A DNA stretch of 64,000 bases from Roseovarius sp. THAF27 (GTDB lineage Bacteria > Pseudomonadota > Alphaproteobacteria > Rhodobacterales > Rhodobacteraceae), in assembly GCF_009363655.1 (NCBI RefSeq), contig NZ_CP045393.1, forward strand, positions 2,976,001 through 3,040,000, written 5' to 3'. The translations under genes were made by a program, and so were the position numbers. Shown here piece by piece: positions 1 through 8,917 of the stretch. The notes beneath the pieces were generated by a model, which saw only the letters and a list, made by a program, of their open reading frames with translations, was not told the origin of the DNA and did no database searches. The stretch's first letter is position 1. Every line of letters begins with the position of its first letter.

Positions 1-134
1 GCGGCACCACAAGCACAGAAAGAACCACCCAAACAAACCAACATTTACGCATACTATCAATTATTTAAGTTAATTTTGGCGAAATTCAATTGACCTCGGG
101 ATTCCATAAATGTGATACAGTTTAGGTGACATAC

Positions 135-1574
135 ATGAAGCATCTCTGGAAGCGCGGCGGAACCTACTGGTTCAGGATGCGTCGTCCCAAACGGTTCGAA
201 AAGGTACACCCGCCAGCATACCTCACACAACCACTCGGCACTGACAGCAAATCACAGGCGCTGACACTCATCCCAGCAATCAAACAGCAATGGCTCGCCG
301 AGCTCGAAGCTCGGCTCGCCGGCTCTGCATCTACTTCATCCAAAGAAGCATATGATGCGACTTTGGCCCTTCTCAAAACTCATAACTTGCGTCCGCTTCC
401 CGCAGAGCATCTGGCGCAAGCCTCGATCCATGACATTTTGGATCGCCTGAACCAAGCCGAACGCCTCGACCCATCCGGTACGTCAAATGAGTTCGCATCG
501 TTCATGGGTGGGATTGAATTGCCCGACACAAGCGTTTCAACGCTGGCAGGCAAGATGGACCGGATACTTGAACCTGAGGTTCGCGCCAAGAACAATCGCC
601 AACGTCGAGTCTGGAGCGCCAAATGGTTACGCTCATCTAAAGTTTTTAATGAAAGCGTCGGAGACAAACCGATCGTGGAAGTCACAAAGAATGATGCATA
701 TTCCGTGCGCCGCTACTGGCAGAAGATCGTCGAAACCGGGCGCGTGGAAACCGGGTACGCCAATAAGCACCTTGGGTATCTAAAGAGAATGATTGACGCA
801 TTCTACGCGGACCTCGAAATCGACGAGTTCGAAAATCCGTTCGACGGCGTTCGGATTGCTCGGAAGCAGCCTTGGGAGTCAAAGCAAAGCGAAAGTCGAA
901 AGCCGGAGTTTAGCCCCCTCTGGATCAAGGAGACCATCATTGGTAGCGATGCGATGTCCGGGTTGAACGAAGAGGCGCGAGATATTGTTATCATATGCGC
1001 GGAGACTGGCTGCCGAGAAGCGGAGATCTTCGACTTACCGGAAAACTCAATTCTCCTTGATGCTGACGTGCCGCATATCTGGATCCGTGTTGAAATGCCT
1101 GATCACGAGTCCGACCCTCAGGCGAATCACGTGTCACGCGACATTAAGACCGGTGCTTCGATCCGTCGTGTTCCGCTTCTGGGAGCGGCCTTGGATGCTA
1201 TGCGACGACATCCAGAAGGCTTCCCAAGGTTCCGTGGGAACGCGAACTACTACAACACCGTCAACAAATATTTCCGAGACAACGGTCTTTTTCCGTCTGC
1301 GCAGCACACGATCGGTGGATTGCGACATTCATATGAGAGCCGCATGCGGCGCCTTGGGATTGATAACGAGGAACGCGCGCAACTCATGGGGCACTCTCTA
1401 AGAAAGGTTCGGGGCAGAGAAATCTACGGTGATCAGACCGATCTCAGACTGCGCGCTCTGTACGCAGAGATGATTGCTTTCCCAACTTCGAGCTGGCAGC
1501 CACGAAGCTACGACAAACTTAGTAGTCGAATTGATGAAATCTTGGAGGCCGAAGGTTTCAAACTCAAATCATGA
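135..1574 (+). CDS. Tyrosine recombinase / phage-type integrase
   Basis: Site-specific DNA recombinase of the tyrosine (lambda integrase) superfamily, expected to cut and rejoin att-type sites in the cytoplasm. The N-terminus (LWKRGGTYWFRMRRP) matches the short N-terminal domain typical of bacterial integrases of the DUF6538 type. The catalytic half shows the first Arg in ETGCREAEIFDLP (about residue 290), a second box with LRHSYESR (the usual leading His of HxLR is Gly here), LMGHS, and the nucleophile Tyr in GREIYGD. The length (~479 aa) is normal for the subgroup. An upstream in-frame GTG at 126 is possible, but ATG at 135 fits the conserved protein start and has an AGG about 9 bases upstream. 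No excisionase or obvious att site lies beside it, so the element it belongs to cannot be delimited here. Confidence 0.9.
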   Translation: MKHLWKRGGTYWFRMRRPKRFEKVHPPAYLTQPLGTDSKSQALTLIPAIKQQWLAELEARLAGSASTSSKEAYDATLALLKTHNLRPLPAEHLAQASIHDILDRLNQAERLDPSGTSNEFASFMGGIELPDTSVSTLAGKMDRILEPEVRAKNNRQRRVWSAKWLRSSKVFNESVGDKPIVEVTKNDAYSVRRYWQKIVETGRVETGYANKHLGYLKRMIDAFYADLEIDEFENPFDGVRIARKQPWESKQSESRKPEFSPLWIKETIIGSDAMSGLNEEARDIVIICAETGCREAEIFDLPENSILLDADVPHIWIRVEMPDHESDPQANHVSRDIKTGASIRRVPLLGAALDAMRRHPEGFPRFRGNANYYNTVNKYFRDNGLFPSAQHTIGGLRHSYESRMRRLGIDNEERAQLMGHSLRKVRGREIYGDQTDLRLRALYAEMIAFPTSSWQPRSYDKLSSRIDEILEAEGFKLKS

Positions 1575-2288
1575 CCGCAGTCATGAAGAAACAAAATCCA
1601 GTACTGCAGTTCATTTCAAGTCACAAGATCACCTCGTGTATCACCTTCCGGCATGAACTTCGGCAAATGATCTGGCGAAGCTCATTCGAGCATGCTTTCC
1701 GCGCAAAACCTCTGAAGTATTGACCGGCACAGTAGCTCGAGATTTCTTTGATGCATGAGTGCGATGCCTGATAGCACTGGCCTGAGAATGTCTATATTCC
1801 GGACATCTTCCCAGGGAAAATGTCCACTCGCGCACTTTTAGGCAACGTGCTGCGCCAAATACACTTGATCGCTAAAGCTACTGCTCAGACTGCAAGCTCA
1901 TCGGATTATGGATTGCATAGGCAACACGTATCACACGCGCGCAACGAGCGCTCTTTCACAGATAGCGGAGAGCCCAGGGTCCGGACATTTTCGCAGGGAA
2001 AATGTCCACTCGCGCACTTTTAGGCAACATGCTGCGCCAAACACACTTGATCGCTAAAGCTACTGCTCAGACCGCAAGCTCATCGGATTATGGATTGCAC
2101 AGGCAACACGTATCACACGCGCGCAACGAGCGCTCTTTCACAGATAGCGGAGAGCCCAGGGTCCGGACATTTTCGCAGGGAAAATGTTCGATTGTCTGAA
2201 CGCATTCATCGGAGGAATAATAAATTGCAGAAGATTTGCAGCGACCCACGTTGAAAAGCCGGGCCAAATCCAGGTTGGTTGTTTGAGC
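1575..2288. other. Non-coding stretch holding a tandem repeat
   Basis: No convincing gene is visible between the integrase stop and the broken frames near 2.3 kb. Short open frames here are repeated copies of each other and arise from the tandem repeat at 1799-2187. The rest shows no recognisable coding, RNA or IS signature. Confidence 0.5.
1799..2187. repeat. 182-bp tandem direct repeat (two units plus a third boundary)
   Basis: Two nearly identical 182-bp units (1799-1980 and 1981-2162) are followed by the first 25 bases of a third (2163-2187). Each unit begins with CCGGACAT then a short inverted repeat: in copies 2 and 3 ACATTTTC and GAAAATGT flank GCAGG perfectly; in copy 1 the left arm has one mismatch (ACATCTTC) and the spacer is CCAGG. 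The rest of the unit differs at only a few positions. The arm-spacer-arm layout at each boundary resembles a recombinase or repressor site, which could mean the repeat arose by site-specific or slipped duplication. No protein-like reading frame is conserved. Confidence 0.9.
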
Positions 2289-2541
2289 TCAAAGGGAAAT
2301 GGCCTTTCTCGCAGCAACGAAGTTCCCGGACGCGTCAAGACAAACACCGCGTCGTAGGCGCTTCAGGTACAAGTAGAACTCATCTTCGGCTTCTGATGAT
2401 CGCTGCAACTTCTTAACGAACATTTCGGTAGATTGGCGATAACGGACAGCAAGATCTATTGATCTGGACCTGAACAGAACAACTGAGAACTTCTTGGAAG
2501 CCTTGTGGTTGGCCTACGCCAACATAACTCTTGTTCAACAT
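2289..2541 (-). pseudogene. Broken small gene of unknown function
   Basis: A start codon at 2541, preceded by GAGGAATA, opens a frame (MLNKSYVGVGQPQGF...) that runs out. A neighbouring minus-strand frame then carries a protein-like stretch ending ...YLYLKRLRRGVCLDASGNF and stopping at 2289-2291. The best explanation is a small gene with a frameshift. I do not recognise the family. The composition (Lys/Arg/Glu-rich, with regular hydrophobic residues) looks like real protein rather than chance, but no homology can be shown here. Confidence 0.3.
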
Positions 2542-2577
2542 TATTCCTCGAAGCACAAAGACTTGGTCGGGAAACCC

Positions 2578-2739
2578 CTATTTCTTCTTGCCGCCGTCTT
2601 TATCACTCGAGGGCTTCCAGTTGGAAGGTATTGGGAATGTCTGAATGATCTTGGTCAACTCTTTCGTCCTTCGTGTACTGGCGATAATACCGTAATCAGC
2701 TTTGATCCGCCAGATCGGTAATTTTTTCGCCCCGCTCAC
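2578..2739 (-). CDS. Small hypothetical protein (53 aa)
   Basis: A 53-codon frame with a GTG start (VSGAKKLPIWRIKADYG...) and a Lys-rich end (SSDKDGGKKK). It reads like a basic small soluble protein and lies just upstream of the broken gene at 2289-2541 on the same strand. There is no strong ribosome-binding site at the GTG, and an adjacent frame is also partly open, so it may be the tail of a decayed longer gene. No function can be assigned. Confidence 0.3.
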   Translation of the reverse strand: MSGAKKLPIWRIKADYGIIASTRRTKELTKIIQTFPIPSNWKPSSDKDGGKKK

Positions 2740-3199
2740 CGGGGAAATCTGCCTGAATTAGCCATATCTGTTCGGAGCCAACATTCACTTTAGCGTGGGA
2801 TTCCCTGCTCTGCCCCGCTTCTGATCACAATTGAAGATGGCGATGCTCCCAGATCGTGTCGGTTTTTCCAACTATATGCCTGTGGTCAGAACCTCCATCG
2901 TTCGGGTGACCAAGTCGCTCTGGAAAACAACGCTCCCAGACCGATACGAACTCGATCGCCAAGCAAGTTAAGTTAGTCGTAGCGCAAGCTCAGACGTCTT
3001 CCGTCGTGCCTGAGTTCAAGGCTCATCCTGCACCGCTGGGTTACCAGAGAGAAGTGGAATGACGACTATGGCAACATCTGACGGCGGAAGGTTGCTTTCG
3101 GCGAAGACCATGGAGATACCATTGTATCTCCGCGAAATCGAAATGGTTCAGAAATCCTCCGTTCCTCAAACACCTAAATCTGTCCGGTAGGTGCTGACG
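2740..3199. other. Intergenic/degenerate DNA
   Basis: About 460 bases with only short competing frames on both strands and no clear start with a ribosome-binding site. It probably represents decayed sequence between the repeat region and the TonB-receptor remnant. I see no terminator, RNA gene or IS end. Confidence 0.4.
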
Positions 3200-3331
3200 T
3201 TAGACACTGCCGCTCTTGGCGACAAGGAGCGTCATCACTTTATCGTCCTGGGTCTTAAAGGATTGCTCTCCCACGTCGATTTGATCCGCCCATTCGACGT
3301 CGAAGTATGTGTCTGCTTCGATCTTGGACAT
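3200..3331 (-). CDS. Possible 43-aa peptide or gene remnant
   Basis: Minus-strand frame starting MSKIEADTYFDVEWADQ and ending LLVAKSGSV, acidic and protein-like, with AGGA about 10 bases before the ATG. It lies back to back with the TonB-receptor fragment, whose recognisable part begins within a few bases of this ATG. That arrangement fits a recombination scar that left a piece of each neighbour. No family recognised. Confidence 0.25.
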   Translation of the reverse strand: MSKIEADTYFDVEWADQIDVGEQSFKTQDDKVMTLLVAKSGSV

Positions 3332-3336
3332 AAAGC

Positions 3337-3800
3337 GATAATCCTGACCTTGGCACGCTGGTCTTGACCGCCGCCGGGTTCGAGCAGTTGCTGAACGACG
3401 CGCCCGCCTCGATCACCGTGATCGACGCCGAAGATTTCGAGGGTCGCTCGGTCGAAACCATCGCCGATCTTCTGCGCGACACCGCCGGTGTCTCGGTCGA
3501 AAAGGGCGGCAAACTCGGTGGGGACAACATCACCATTCGCGGCCTTGGCGAGGATTACGTCCTCATGCTGATCGACGGCAAGCCCATCGGGGCCTCGCAG
3601 GATGCTTTCTACAACGGGTGGGGCACGGGCCAGCGCAGCGGTTACCTGCCGCCCGCCTCGGCCATCGAACGGATCGAGGTCATCCGTGGCCCGATGTCGT
3701 CGCTCTATGGCTCGGCAGCCTCGGGCGGGGTGATCAAGGTCATCACCAAGAACGTGCCCGACAAATGGGGGGCAGTGTCATGCTGGGCTACCCTATCACC
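3337..3800 (+). pseudogene. TonB-dependent receptor plug-domain fragment
   Basis: Remnant of an outer-membrane TonB-dependent siderophore receptor of the FepA/CirA type. The plug domain is clear: ASITVIDAEDF, IADLLRDTAGVSVEKGG, ITIRGLGEDYVLMLIDGKP, and IERIEVIRGPMSSLYGS followed by GGVIKVITK. There is no signal peptide or TonB box, and the beta-barrel is absent. At the G-run 3767-3772 one base appears to be missing: the expected continuation GGSVMLG is found in the next frame. The fragment then runs into the 3' end of the convergent LysR gene. It is therefore truncated at both ends and frameshifted, and cannot make a functional receptor. Confidence 0.85.
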
Positions 3801-3810
3801 GTACACAAGT

Positions 3811-4710
3811 CTATCGCCGAAGACCTTCGGCGAAAGCGCGGGACCATTTTGAAAGCGGTCTTTGCGCCGGCAAAAGCATGAACAAGGTCCGGGACAATTT
3901 AAGATCGGCAATCGGAACGAATGCAAGGCAAGGGTCCCCGAACAGCATCAGCGCGTTCCGAGGCAGGAGACCGACGCCAAGCCCAACTCGGATCATCGCC
4001 AGTTGCGCGATCGTGGAATGCGCCTCGATCGCGCCCACCCGCAAGGCTTGGGGAACAAGGGTGCTTGAAGCAAGCAACTGATGCGTTCCGGTCCCCGGAC
4101 TGAGTGAGATCACCTCGCCCGGATCGATGTCCTTCAGGGTCAGATCTGTGCGCCCGGCCAGGGCATGTCCGCTCGCGCAGGCCAGGCCGACGGGATCGCG
4201 CAAGATTTCTTCCTGCTTGAGGTCCGGCGAATGCAGCGCCCGGCCGGCCACCGCGAGGTCAAGCTCTCCCTCCACGACCATCCGCGCCAGTGTCTCCGCG
4301 ATATCGTCGTGAATCCGCAGCCGGATATCTGGATAACTGCTACGGAACCGCGATATCGCCGGGGCAACCAGTTCATTGATCGCCGAAGGACTGCACCCGA
4401 TAGAAAGCGTCCCGATCCCTTGAACGCCACGCGTCTGCAGCCGGGCTATCGCACGGTCGAGACCATCCAACAAAGGGGCGGCTTCCTGCATAAAGGTCAT
4501 TGCGGCAGCTGTCGGCGCCGGGGGGCGTTGGCTTCGATCAAACAATGGGGCGCCCACGGCTGTCTCAAGCTGCTGGATCGTCTCGGACAAGGCCGAAGGC
4601 ACGACGCCAAGGGCAGAGGCCGCCCGCGAAAAAGATCCATGCGCCTGCACGGCCATCACGGCCCGTAGGTGCCGAATGTTGAAGTTCGTATTTGCCGAAT
4701 TTAACTTCAT
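3811..4710 (-). CDS. LysR family transcriptional regulator
   Basis: DNA-binding regulator with an N-terminal winged helix (FNIRHLRAVMAVQAHGSFSRAASALGVVPSAL..., residues ~10-70) and a C-terminal substrate-binding domain; 299 aa is standard. It is transcribed away from the YdiJ-like dehydrogenase gene across a 62-bp AT-rich gap, the usual arrangement for a LysR protein that controls its divergent neighbour. The natural ligand may be a 2-hydroxy- or 2-oxo-dicarboxylate, but that is inference from context only. Confidence 0.9.
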   Translation of the reverse strand: MKLNSANTNFNIRHLRAVMAVQAHGSFSRAASALGVVPSALSETIQQLETAVGAPLFDRSQRPPAPTAAAMTFMQEAAPLLDGLDRAIARLQTRGVQGIGTLSIGCSPSAINELVAPAISRFRSSYPDIRLRIHDDIAETLARMVVEGELDLAVAGRALHSPDLKQEEILRDPVGLACASGHALAGRTDLTLKDIDPGEVISLSPGTGTHQLLASSTLVPQALRVGAIEAHSTIAQLAMIRVGLGVGLLPRNALMLFGDPCLAFVPIADLKLSRTLFMLLPAQRPLSKWSRAFAEGLRR

Positions 4711-4772
4711 TAATTACTGATTTTACGAAGCGTTGAGATGTGGTTCAAGGGGCTTCTGAATAGGAAGCTTAC

Positions 4773-7607
4773 ATGACCGAGCACGACAAGAGCCTCAGCC
4801 AGGACACCCTGCCCCAAGCGCTTCGCCGCGCAGGGTTCGAGGGAGAGATAGAAAACGACACCGCTTTGCTCTCGGCAATGTCGACCGATAACTCGATTTA
4901 CCAAATCCGACCCGACATAGTTGTCGCACCGCACGACAGCGCCGATTGCGCTGTCATCGCCTCCGTGCTGTCTCAGCCTCAATTTGCCTCGGTCGCGGTC
5001 ACGCCGCGTGGCGGTGGGACAGGCACCAATGGGCAAAGCCTGAACCGTGGCCTTATCATCGACACCCGGCGTCACATGCACCGTTTGCTTGACGTGAACG
5101 TTGAAGAAGGTTGGGCCGAGGTTGAGCCGGGCCTCGTGCTTGACGACCTGAACGAGCAACTACGGCCCAGCGGGCTTTTCTTCGCGCCGGAAACCTCCAC
5201 CTCGACCCGTTGCACGATCGGCGGGATGGTCAGCACCGACGCCTCCGGCAAGGGGTCTCGGGTTTACGGTAAGACCAGCGACAATATCCTTGCGCTGCAG
5301 ATCGCGCGCCCCGAGGGCCTTCTGTCAAGCAACGAGAGGCTGCCCGAATGGGCCATCCCAATGCTGCACCGCGCCGAGCAGGCCGCACGCGGAGGGCGCG
5401 ATGCCTTCATGGCGAATACCCCACGCCTGAACCGGCGGTTCACCGGCTACGATCTCGAACGGGCCTGCCCGCCTGACGGTGGGTTCGAATGGTGGCGTCT
5501 TTTCCTCGGGGCCGAAGGCACGCTTGGCCTGATCACGCGTATCCGGGTGAAACTGCGCCGCATCGAAAGCGAAAAGCAACTGCTGGTCGTCGGCTTCGAC
5601 GGGTTCCGCAATGCCCTGTCCTCCACCAACCCGCTTCTTGCCGCGGAGCCGACGGCTATCGAGGTGATGAACGAAACGGTCCAGAAAATCGCATCGGATT
5701 CGGGGTTGCTCGACGGTTTGCCAGCCGCGCTGCGCGCGGTGCCGGGGCGTGAGATCGCCTATACCTTCATTGAATTCAACAGCAACGACCCGGCGGCCGT
5801 CGCCGCGCGGATCGCACACTGCCGCGAGATTCTGGCCGAGCTGCCCGGCGTAGACGAAATCTACCAAGCGCGCGACCGATCCGAAATCCAGCGATTGTGG
5901 GCCATCCGCTCGGGCAGCGTCGGCCTTCTGGGCAAGGTAGACGGCCCTGCCCGGCCCGTCGCCTTTGTCGAAGACTGCGTCGTGCCCCCGGAAAACCTGC
6001 CGGCCTTCGTGGACGATTTCCGCGCCTTGCTCACCAGCCACGGCTTGTCTTTCGGCATCTACGGGCATGCCGATGTCGGTTGTCTGCACTTTCGTCCGAC
6101 CTTGAACATTGACAGTGAAGACGACAGGGACAGGCTTGTTGCCATATCAGATGCCGTATTCGACCTGACCCGGAAGTACGGCGGCATCTTTTGGGGAGAG
6201 CATGGCAAAGGGGTGCGCGGGGTCTATCTTCGGCCGTGGATCGGCGAAGAGGCCTATGCTGCGCTTCAGGGAGTAAAACAGGCGTTTGATCCGGAAGGGC
6301 GCTTTAATCCCGGTAAACTTACCGGGAATGGCGAGGCGATCATGGGCATCGCGACCACCCCGTTCCGCCAGTTCAATGCGCCGGAGGGTGATCCGCTGGA
6401 ACGAGTCTTTCGCTGCAATGGCAATGCTCAATGTCTCAGCTACGCGCACAGCACGCCGATGTGTCCCTCGTTCAAAGCGACCAGCGATCTGCGCCAAAGT
6501 CCGAAGGGGCGCGCAGACGCGTTGCGTGAATGGCATAGCCTCCATGCCGCGGGACACACTGACGATCAACTTGAGACGGACCTGCTGGATACCCTCGACG
6601 GCTGCCTCGGCTGCAAGGCATGTGAATCCTCCTGCCCGGTTCAGGTTGACATCCCCACGATGCGCACGATCTTCTACGAGGACTATTACAGCCGTCACAT
6701 CCGCCCCTTCGCGGACCGCCTGACACTTCTCGCGGAGCGAATGAGCCGGCAATTCAAAGCGGTATCCCCGTTCCTGTCGCCCGTGTGGCCCCTTCTTGCA
6801 GGCATCGGTCAGCGCCTCACCGGCACGCAGGACCTGCCTCGCCGTCTTGCCGGCCAAGCGGCCCCGTCTCTTCGCCTGTCCGACAAGGATCTGGCGACCA
6901 CCTCCCTTCCCGACGGCACTGTGCTGCTTGTGCAGGATTGGTTCACGGCGCTTTTTGACGCGCAGGTGATCGAGGATATCGCGGAGGGGCTGCGTGCCCT
7001 CGGCTTTCGTCCGCGGCTGCTTGAGATGAGACCGGCGGGCAAGGCGGCGCTGACGATGGGGGATCGTAGGGGGTTCGAGAAGATGGCCCAGGCCCTTTCC
7101 CAACAGCTCAGCGGTGCCGCCGAAACCGGCGCGCCACTGGTGGGCCTCGATCCGGCATTCGTCATGATGCTACGGCAGGATTACCCCAAGGCCCGCTTTG
7201 CTGTTCCCGAGGTCCTACTGGTGCAGGAATTCCTCGTGAAAGAACTTGAGACTGGTAAAACGTTTCCGAGCGTCCGTGGCGGTACATCTATGCGCCTTTT
7301 GTCTCACTGCACGGAAGCCACAAGCGTACAGAAGAGCGGCGCAATGTGGACCCGCATTTGCCAGACCATCGGGATCGAGGCAGAAACACCGGCCACGGGT
7401 TGTTGCGGCATGGCGGGTCTTTTCGGCCACCAGTCGCGGCACCAGGGCGTTTCCAGAGCGCTTTTCGATCTGTCATGGCGCACGCAGGTCGAGACGGACC
7501 AGCCCGTAGCGGCAACTGGGTTCTCTTGCCGCTGTCAGGCCAGCCGCCTCTCCGATCACGATTTGCGTCACCCGATGGGCCTGATTGCCGAAGCCCTGCG
7601 CCAGTAA
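4773..7607 (+). CDS. ydiJ: FAD/Fe-S oxidoreductase, YdiJ-like D-2-hydroxyglutarate dehydrogenase
   Basis: Large flavo-iron-sulfur dehydrogenase (944 aa; E. coli YdiJ is about 1,000 aa). The N-terminal FAD-binding type 4 domain includes PRGGGTGTNGQSLNRG near residue 78, followed by an FAD-oxidase C domain (HADVGCLHFRPT, FWGEHGKGVRG). The C-terminal third has Fe-S ligands at CNGNAQC...MCPSF (~547-565) and CLGCKACESSCPVQ (~611), and a heterodisulfide-reductase CCG motif (CCGMAGLFG, ~876). YdiJ-type enzymes oxidise D-2-hydroxyglutarate to 2-oxoglutarate and pass electrons to the respiratory chain. Start ATG with AGGAAG upstream. The convergent neighbour is an L-2-hydroxyglutarate oxidase homolog, which supports the assignment. 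Other D-2-hydroxyacids (D-lactate, glycolate) remain possible substrates. Confidence 0.8.
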   Translation: MTEHDKSLSQDTLPQALRRAGFEGEIENDTALLSAMSTDNSIYQIRPDIVVAPHDSADCAVIASVLSQPQFASVAVTPRGGGTGTNGQSLNRGLIIDTRRHMHRLLDVNVEEGWAEVEPGLVLDDLNEQLRPSGLFFAPETSTSTRCTIGGMVSTDASGKGSRVYGKTSDNILALQIARPEGLLSSNERLPEWAIPMLHRAEQAARGGRDAFMANTPRLNRRFTGYDLERACPPDGGFEWWRLFLGAEGTLGLITRIRVKLRRIESEKQLLVVGFDGFRNALSSTNPLLAAEPTAIEVMNETVQKIASDSGLLDGLPAALRAVPGREIAYTFIEFNSNDPAAVAARIAHCREILAELPGVDEIYQARDRSEIQRLWAIRSGSVGLLGKVDGPARPVAFVEDCVVPPENLPAFVDDFRALLTSHGLSFGIYGHADVGCLHFRPTLNIDSEDDRDRLVAISDAVFDLTRKYGGIFWGEHGKGVRGVYLRPWIGEEAYAALQGVKQAFDPEGRFNPGKLTGNGEAIMGIATTPFRQFNAPEGDPLERVFRCNGNAQCLSYAHSTPMCPSFKATSDLRQSPKGRADALREWHSLHAAGHTDDQLETDLLDTLDGCLGCKACESSCPVQVDIPTMRTIFYEDYYSRHIRPFADRLTLLAERMSRQFKAVSPFLSPVWPLLAGIGQRLTGTQDLPRRLAGQAAPSLRLSDKDLATTSLPDGTVLLVQDWFTALFDAQVIEDIAEGLRALGFRPRLLEMRPAGKAALTMGDRRGFEKMAQALSQQLSGAAETGAPLVGLDPAFVMMLRQDYPKARFAVPEVLLVQEFLVKELETGKTFPSVRGGTSMRLLSHCTEATSVQKSGAMWTRICQTIGIEAETPATGCCGMAGLFGHQSRHQGVSRALFDLSWRTQVETDQPVAATGFSCRCQASRLSDHDLRHPMGLIAEALRQ

Positions 7608-7627
7608 ACTGACTGGTGCGCCCTGCC

Positions 7628-8821
7628 TCAACCGCCCAGCAACCGCGCGCCGATATGCTGACCGATCGGAATCGCTGAGGTAGCCGCCGGGGACGGGGCG
7701 TTGCAAACATGCAGCGTGTGCTCTGTCTCGCGGAACAAGAAATCCTCGACCATGCGGCCATCCTTCCACACCGCCTGCGCCCGGATGCCGGAGCGGTACG
7801 GCTCGAGGTCCGTGCCTTTGATCCGCGCGCAATATTGCTGCACCCGCTTGAGATACAACCGCTTGAAGAGAGATGCTGACAGTTCCTGCGAGGCCGATCC
7901 GAAGTTCGCCGCAATCAGCTTCCAGAACCCCGGATACCCCAGCACTGAAAGTGTGTCCCGAACATCGAGATCGCTTCGCTTGTAGCCTTCGCGCGACAGG
8001 GCTAAAACGGCGTTCGGACCCACCGTGAACCCCCCGTCCATCTTGCGCGTCAGGTGGACACCAAGGAACGGGCGCGCCGGGTCGGGTACCGGGTAGATAA
8101 GGTGGTGGACCAAGTCCGAGCGCTGATTCCGGATGCGGTAATATTCTCCCCGGAAGGGTATGATCCGAAAATCCACCTCGGCGCCGAAGTCTCGCGCCAA
8201 GCGGTCCGCCCACAGTCCCGCACAGAAAACCGCCTTTCCGGCAGACACCGGCCCCTGGTTGGTTTCGACCCGAACCCCCGCGACCGTTTCCGCGCCACCC
8301 GTGACCCGGGTGCCAAACCGGATCTCGCCGCCTGCCTCGGTCACGTCGCGTGCCATGCTTCGGGCGACCTCGCCGAAATCGACGATTCCGGTCGAGGGCG
8401 ACAGCAACGCCGCCTCCGCGCGGATATCGGGTTCCAGCGCACGCGACTGTTCCCCGTCCAGCGCCTCGATCTCGATCCCATTGGCCCGCGACCGTTCGCC
8501 GAGCGCCTTCAGCCGCGCCACCTCGTCTTCGTCAACGGCAACAATCAATTTGCCGCACATCTCGTAGGGAATCCTCCGCGCATCGCAATACGCGCGCATC
8601 TGCGCCTTCCCCTCGGCGCAGAACCGCGCCTTCAGGCTTCCCGGCGCATAATAGACACCCGCATGAATCACACCGGAGTTTCGACCCGACTGATGCAGCG
8701 CGACGGCCGGTTCCTTTTCCAGCAACAGCACTTTTGCACCCGGCTGGCGCCGCTGCACATCGCGTGCAGTAGCGAGGCCGACGATACCACCGCCGACGAT
8801 TACGACATCATGGTTTGTCAT
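7628..8821 (-). CDS. lhgO: L-2-hydroxyglutarate oxidase/dehydrogenase (LhgO-like)
   Basis: FAD-dependent oxidoreductase of the DAO family, 397 aa. The dinucleotide fold is at the N-terminus (VVIVGGGIVGLATARDV), followed by the signature HQSGRNSGVIHAGVYY and LKARFCAEG, which are characteristic of LhgO, and an inner FRGEYYRI segment. LhgO converts L-2-hydroxyglutarate to 2-oxoglutarate and feeds electrons to quinone. It is the last gene of the minus-strand Hyu operon (96 bp after the aldehyde dehydrogenase) and converges on ydiJ with a 20-bp gap. In known glutarate and 5-aminovalerate degradation, L-2-hydroxyglutarate is made by a CsiD/GlaH dioxygenase; no gene for that enzyme is obvious in this operon. 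Confidence 0.85.
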   Translation of the reverse strand: MTNHDVVIVGGGIVGLATARDVQRRQPGAKVLLLEKEPAVALHQSGRNSGVIHAGVYYAPGSLKARFCAEGKAQMRAYCDARRIPYEMCGKLIVAVDEDEVARLKALGERSRANGIEIEALDGEQSRALEPDIRAEAALLSPSTGIVDFGEVARSMARDVTEAGGEIRFGTRVTGGAETVAGVRVETNQGPVSAGKAVFCAGLWADRLARDFGAEVDFRIIPFRGEYYRIRNQRSDLVHHLIYPVPDPARPFLGVHLTRKMDGGFTVGPNAVLALSREGYKRSDLDVRDTLSVLGYPGFWKLIAANFGSASQELSASLFKRLYLKRVQQYCARIKGTDLEPYRSGIRAQAVWKDGRMVEDFLFRETEHTLHVCNAPSPAATSAIPIGQHIGARLLGG

Positions 8822-8917
8822 GCGAACGGCCTTTCCGAAGACGCAAGAAAGAAAGGTAAGAGGCGCCCGCGCCGGGAGAACAGCGCGCGCGCCAGATCCG
8901 CGGGATGAGGACCGCGG

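Noticed and set aside
6147..7103. 318-aa minus-strand frame inside the YdiJ-like gene
   Set aside because: No recognisable motifs and fully nested in the Fe-S half of a conserved gene on the other strand.
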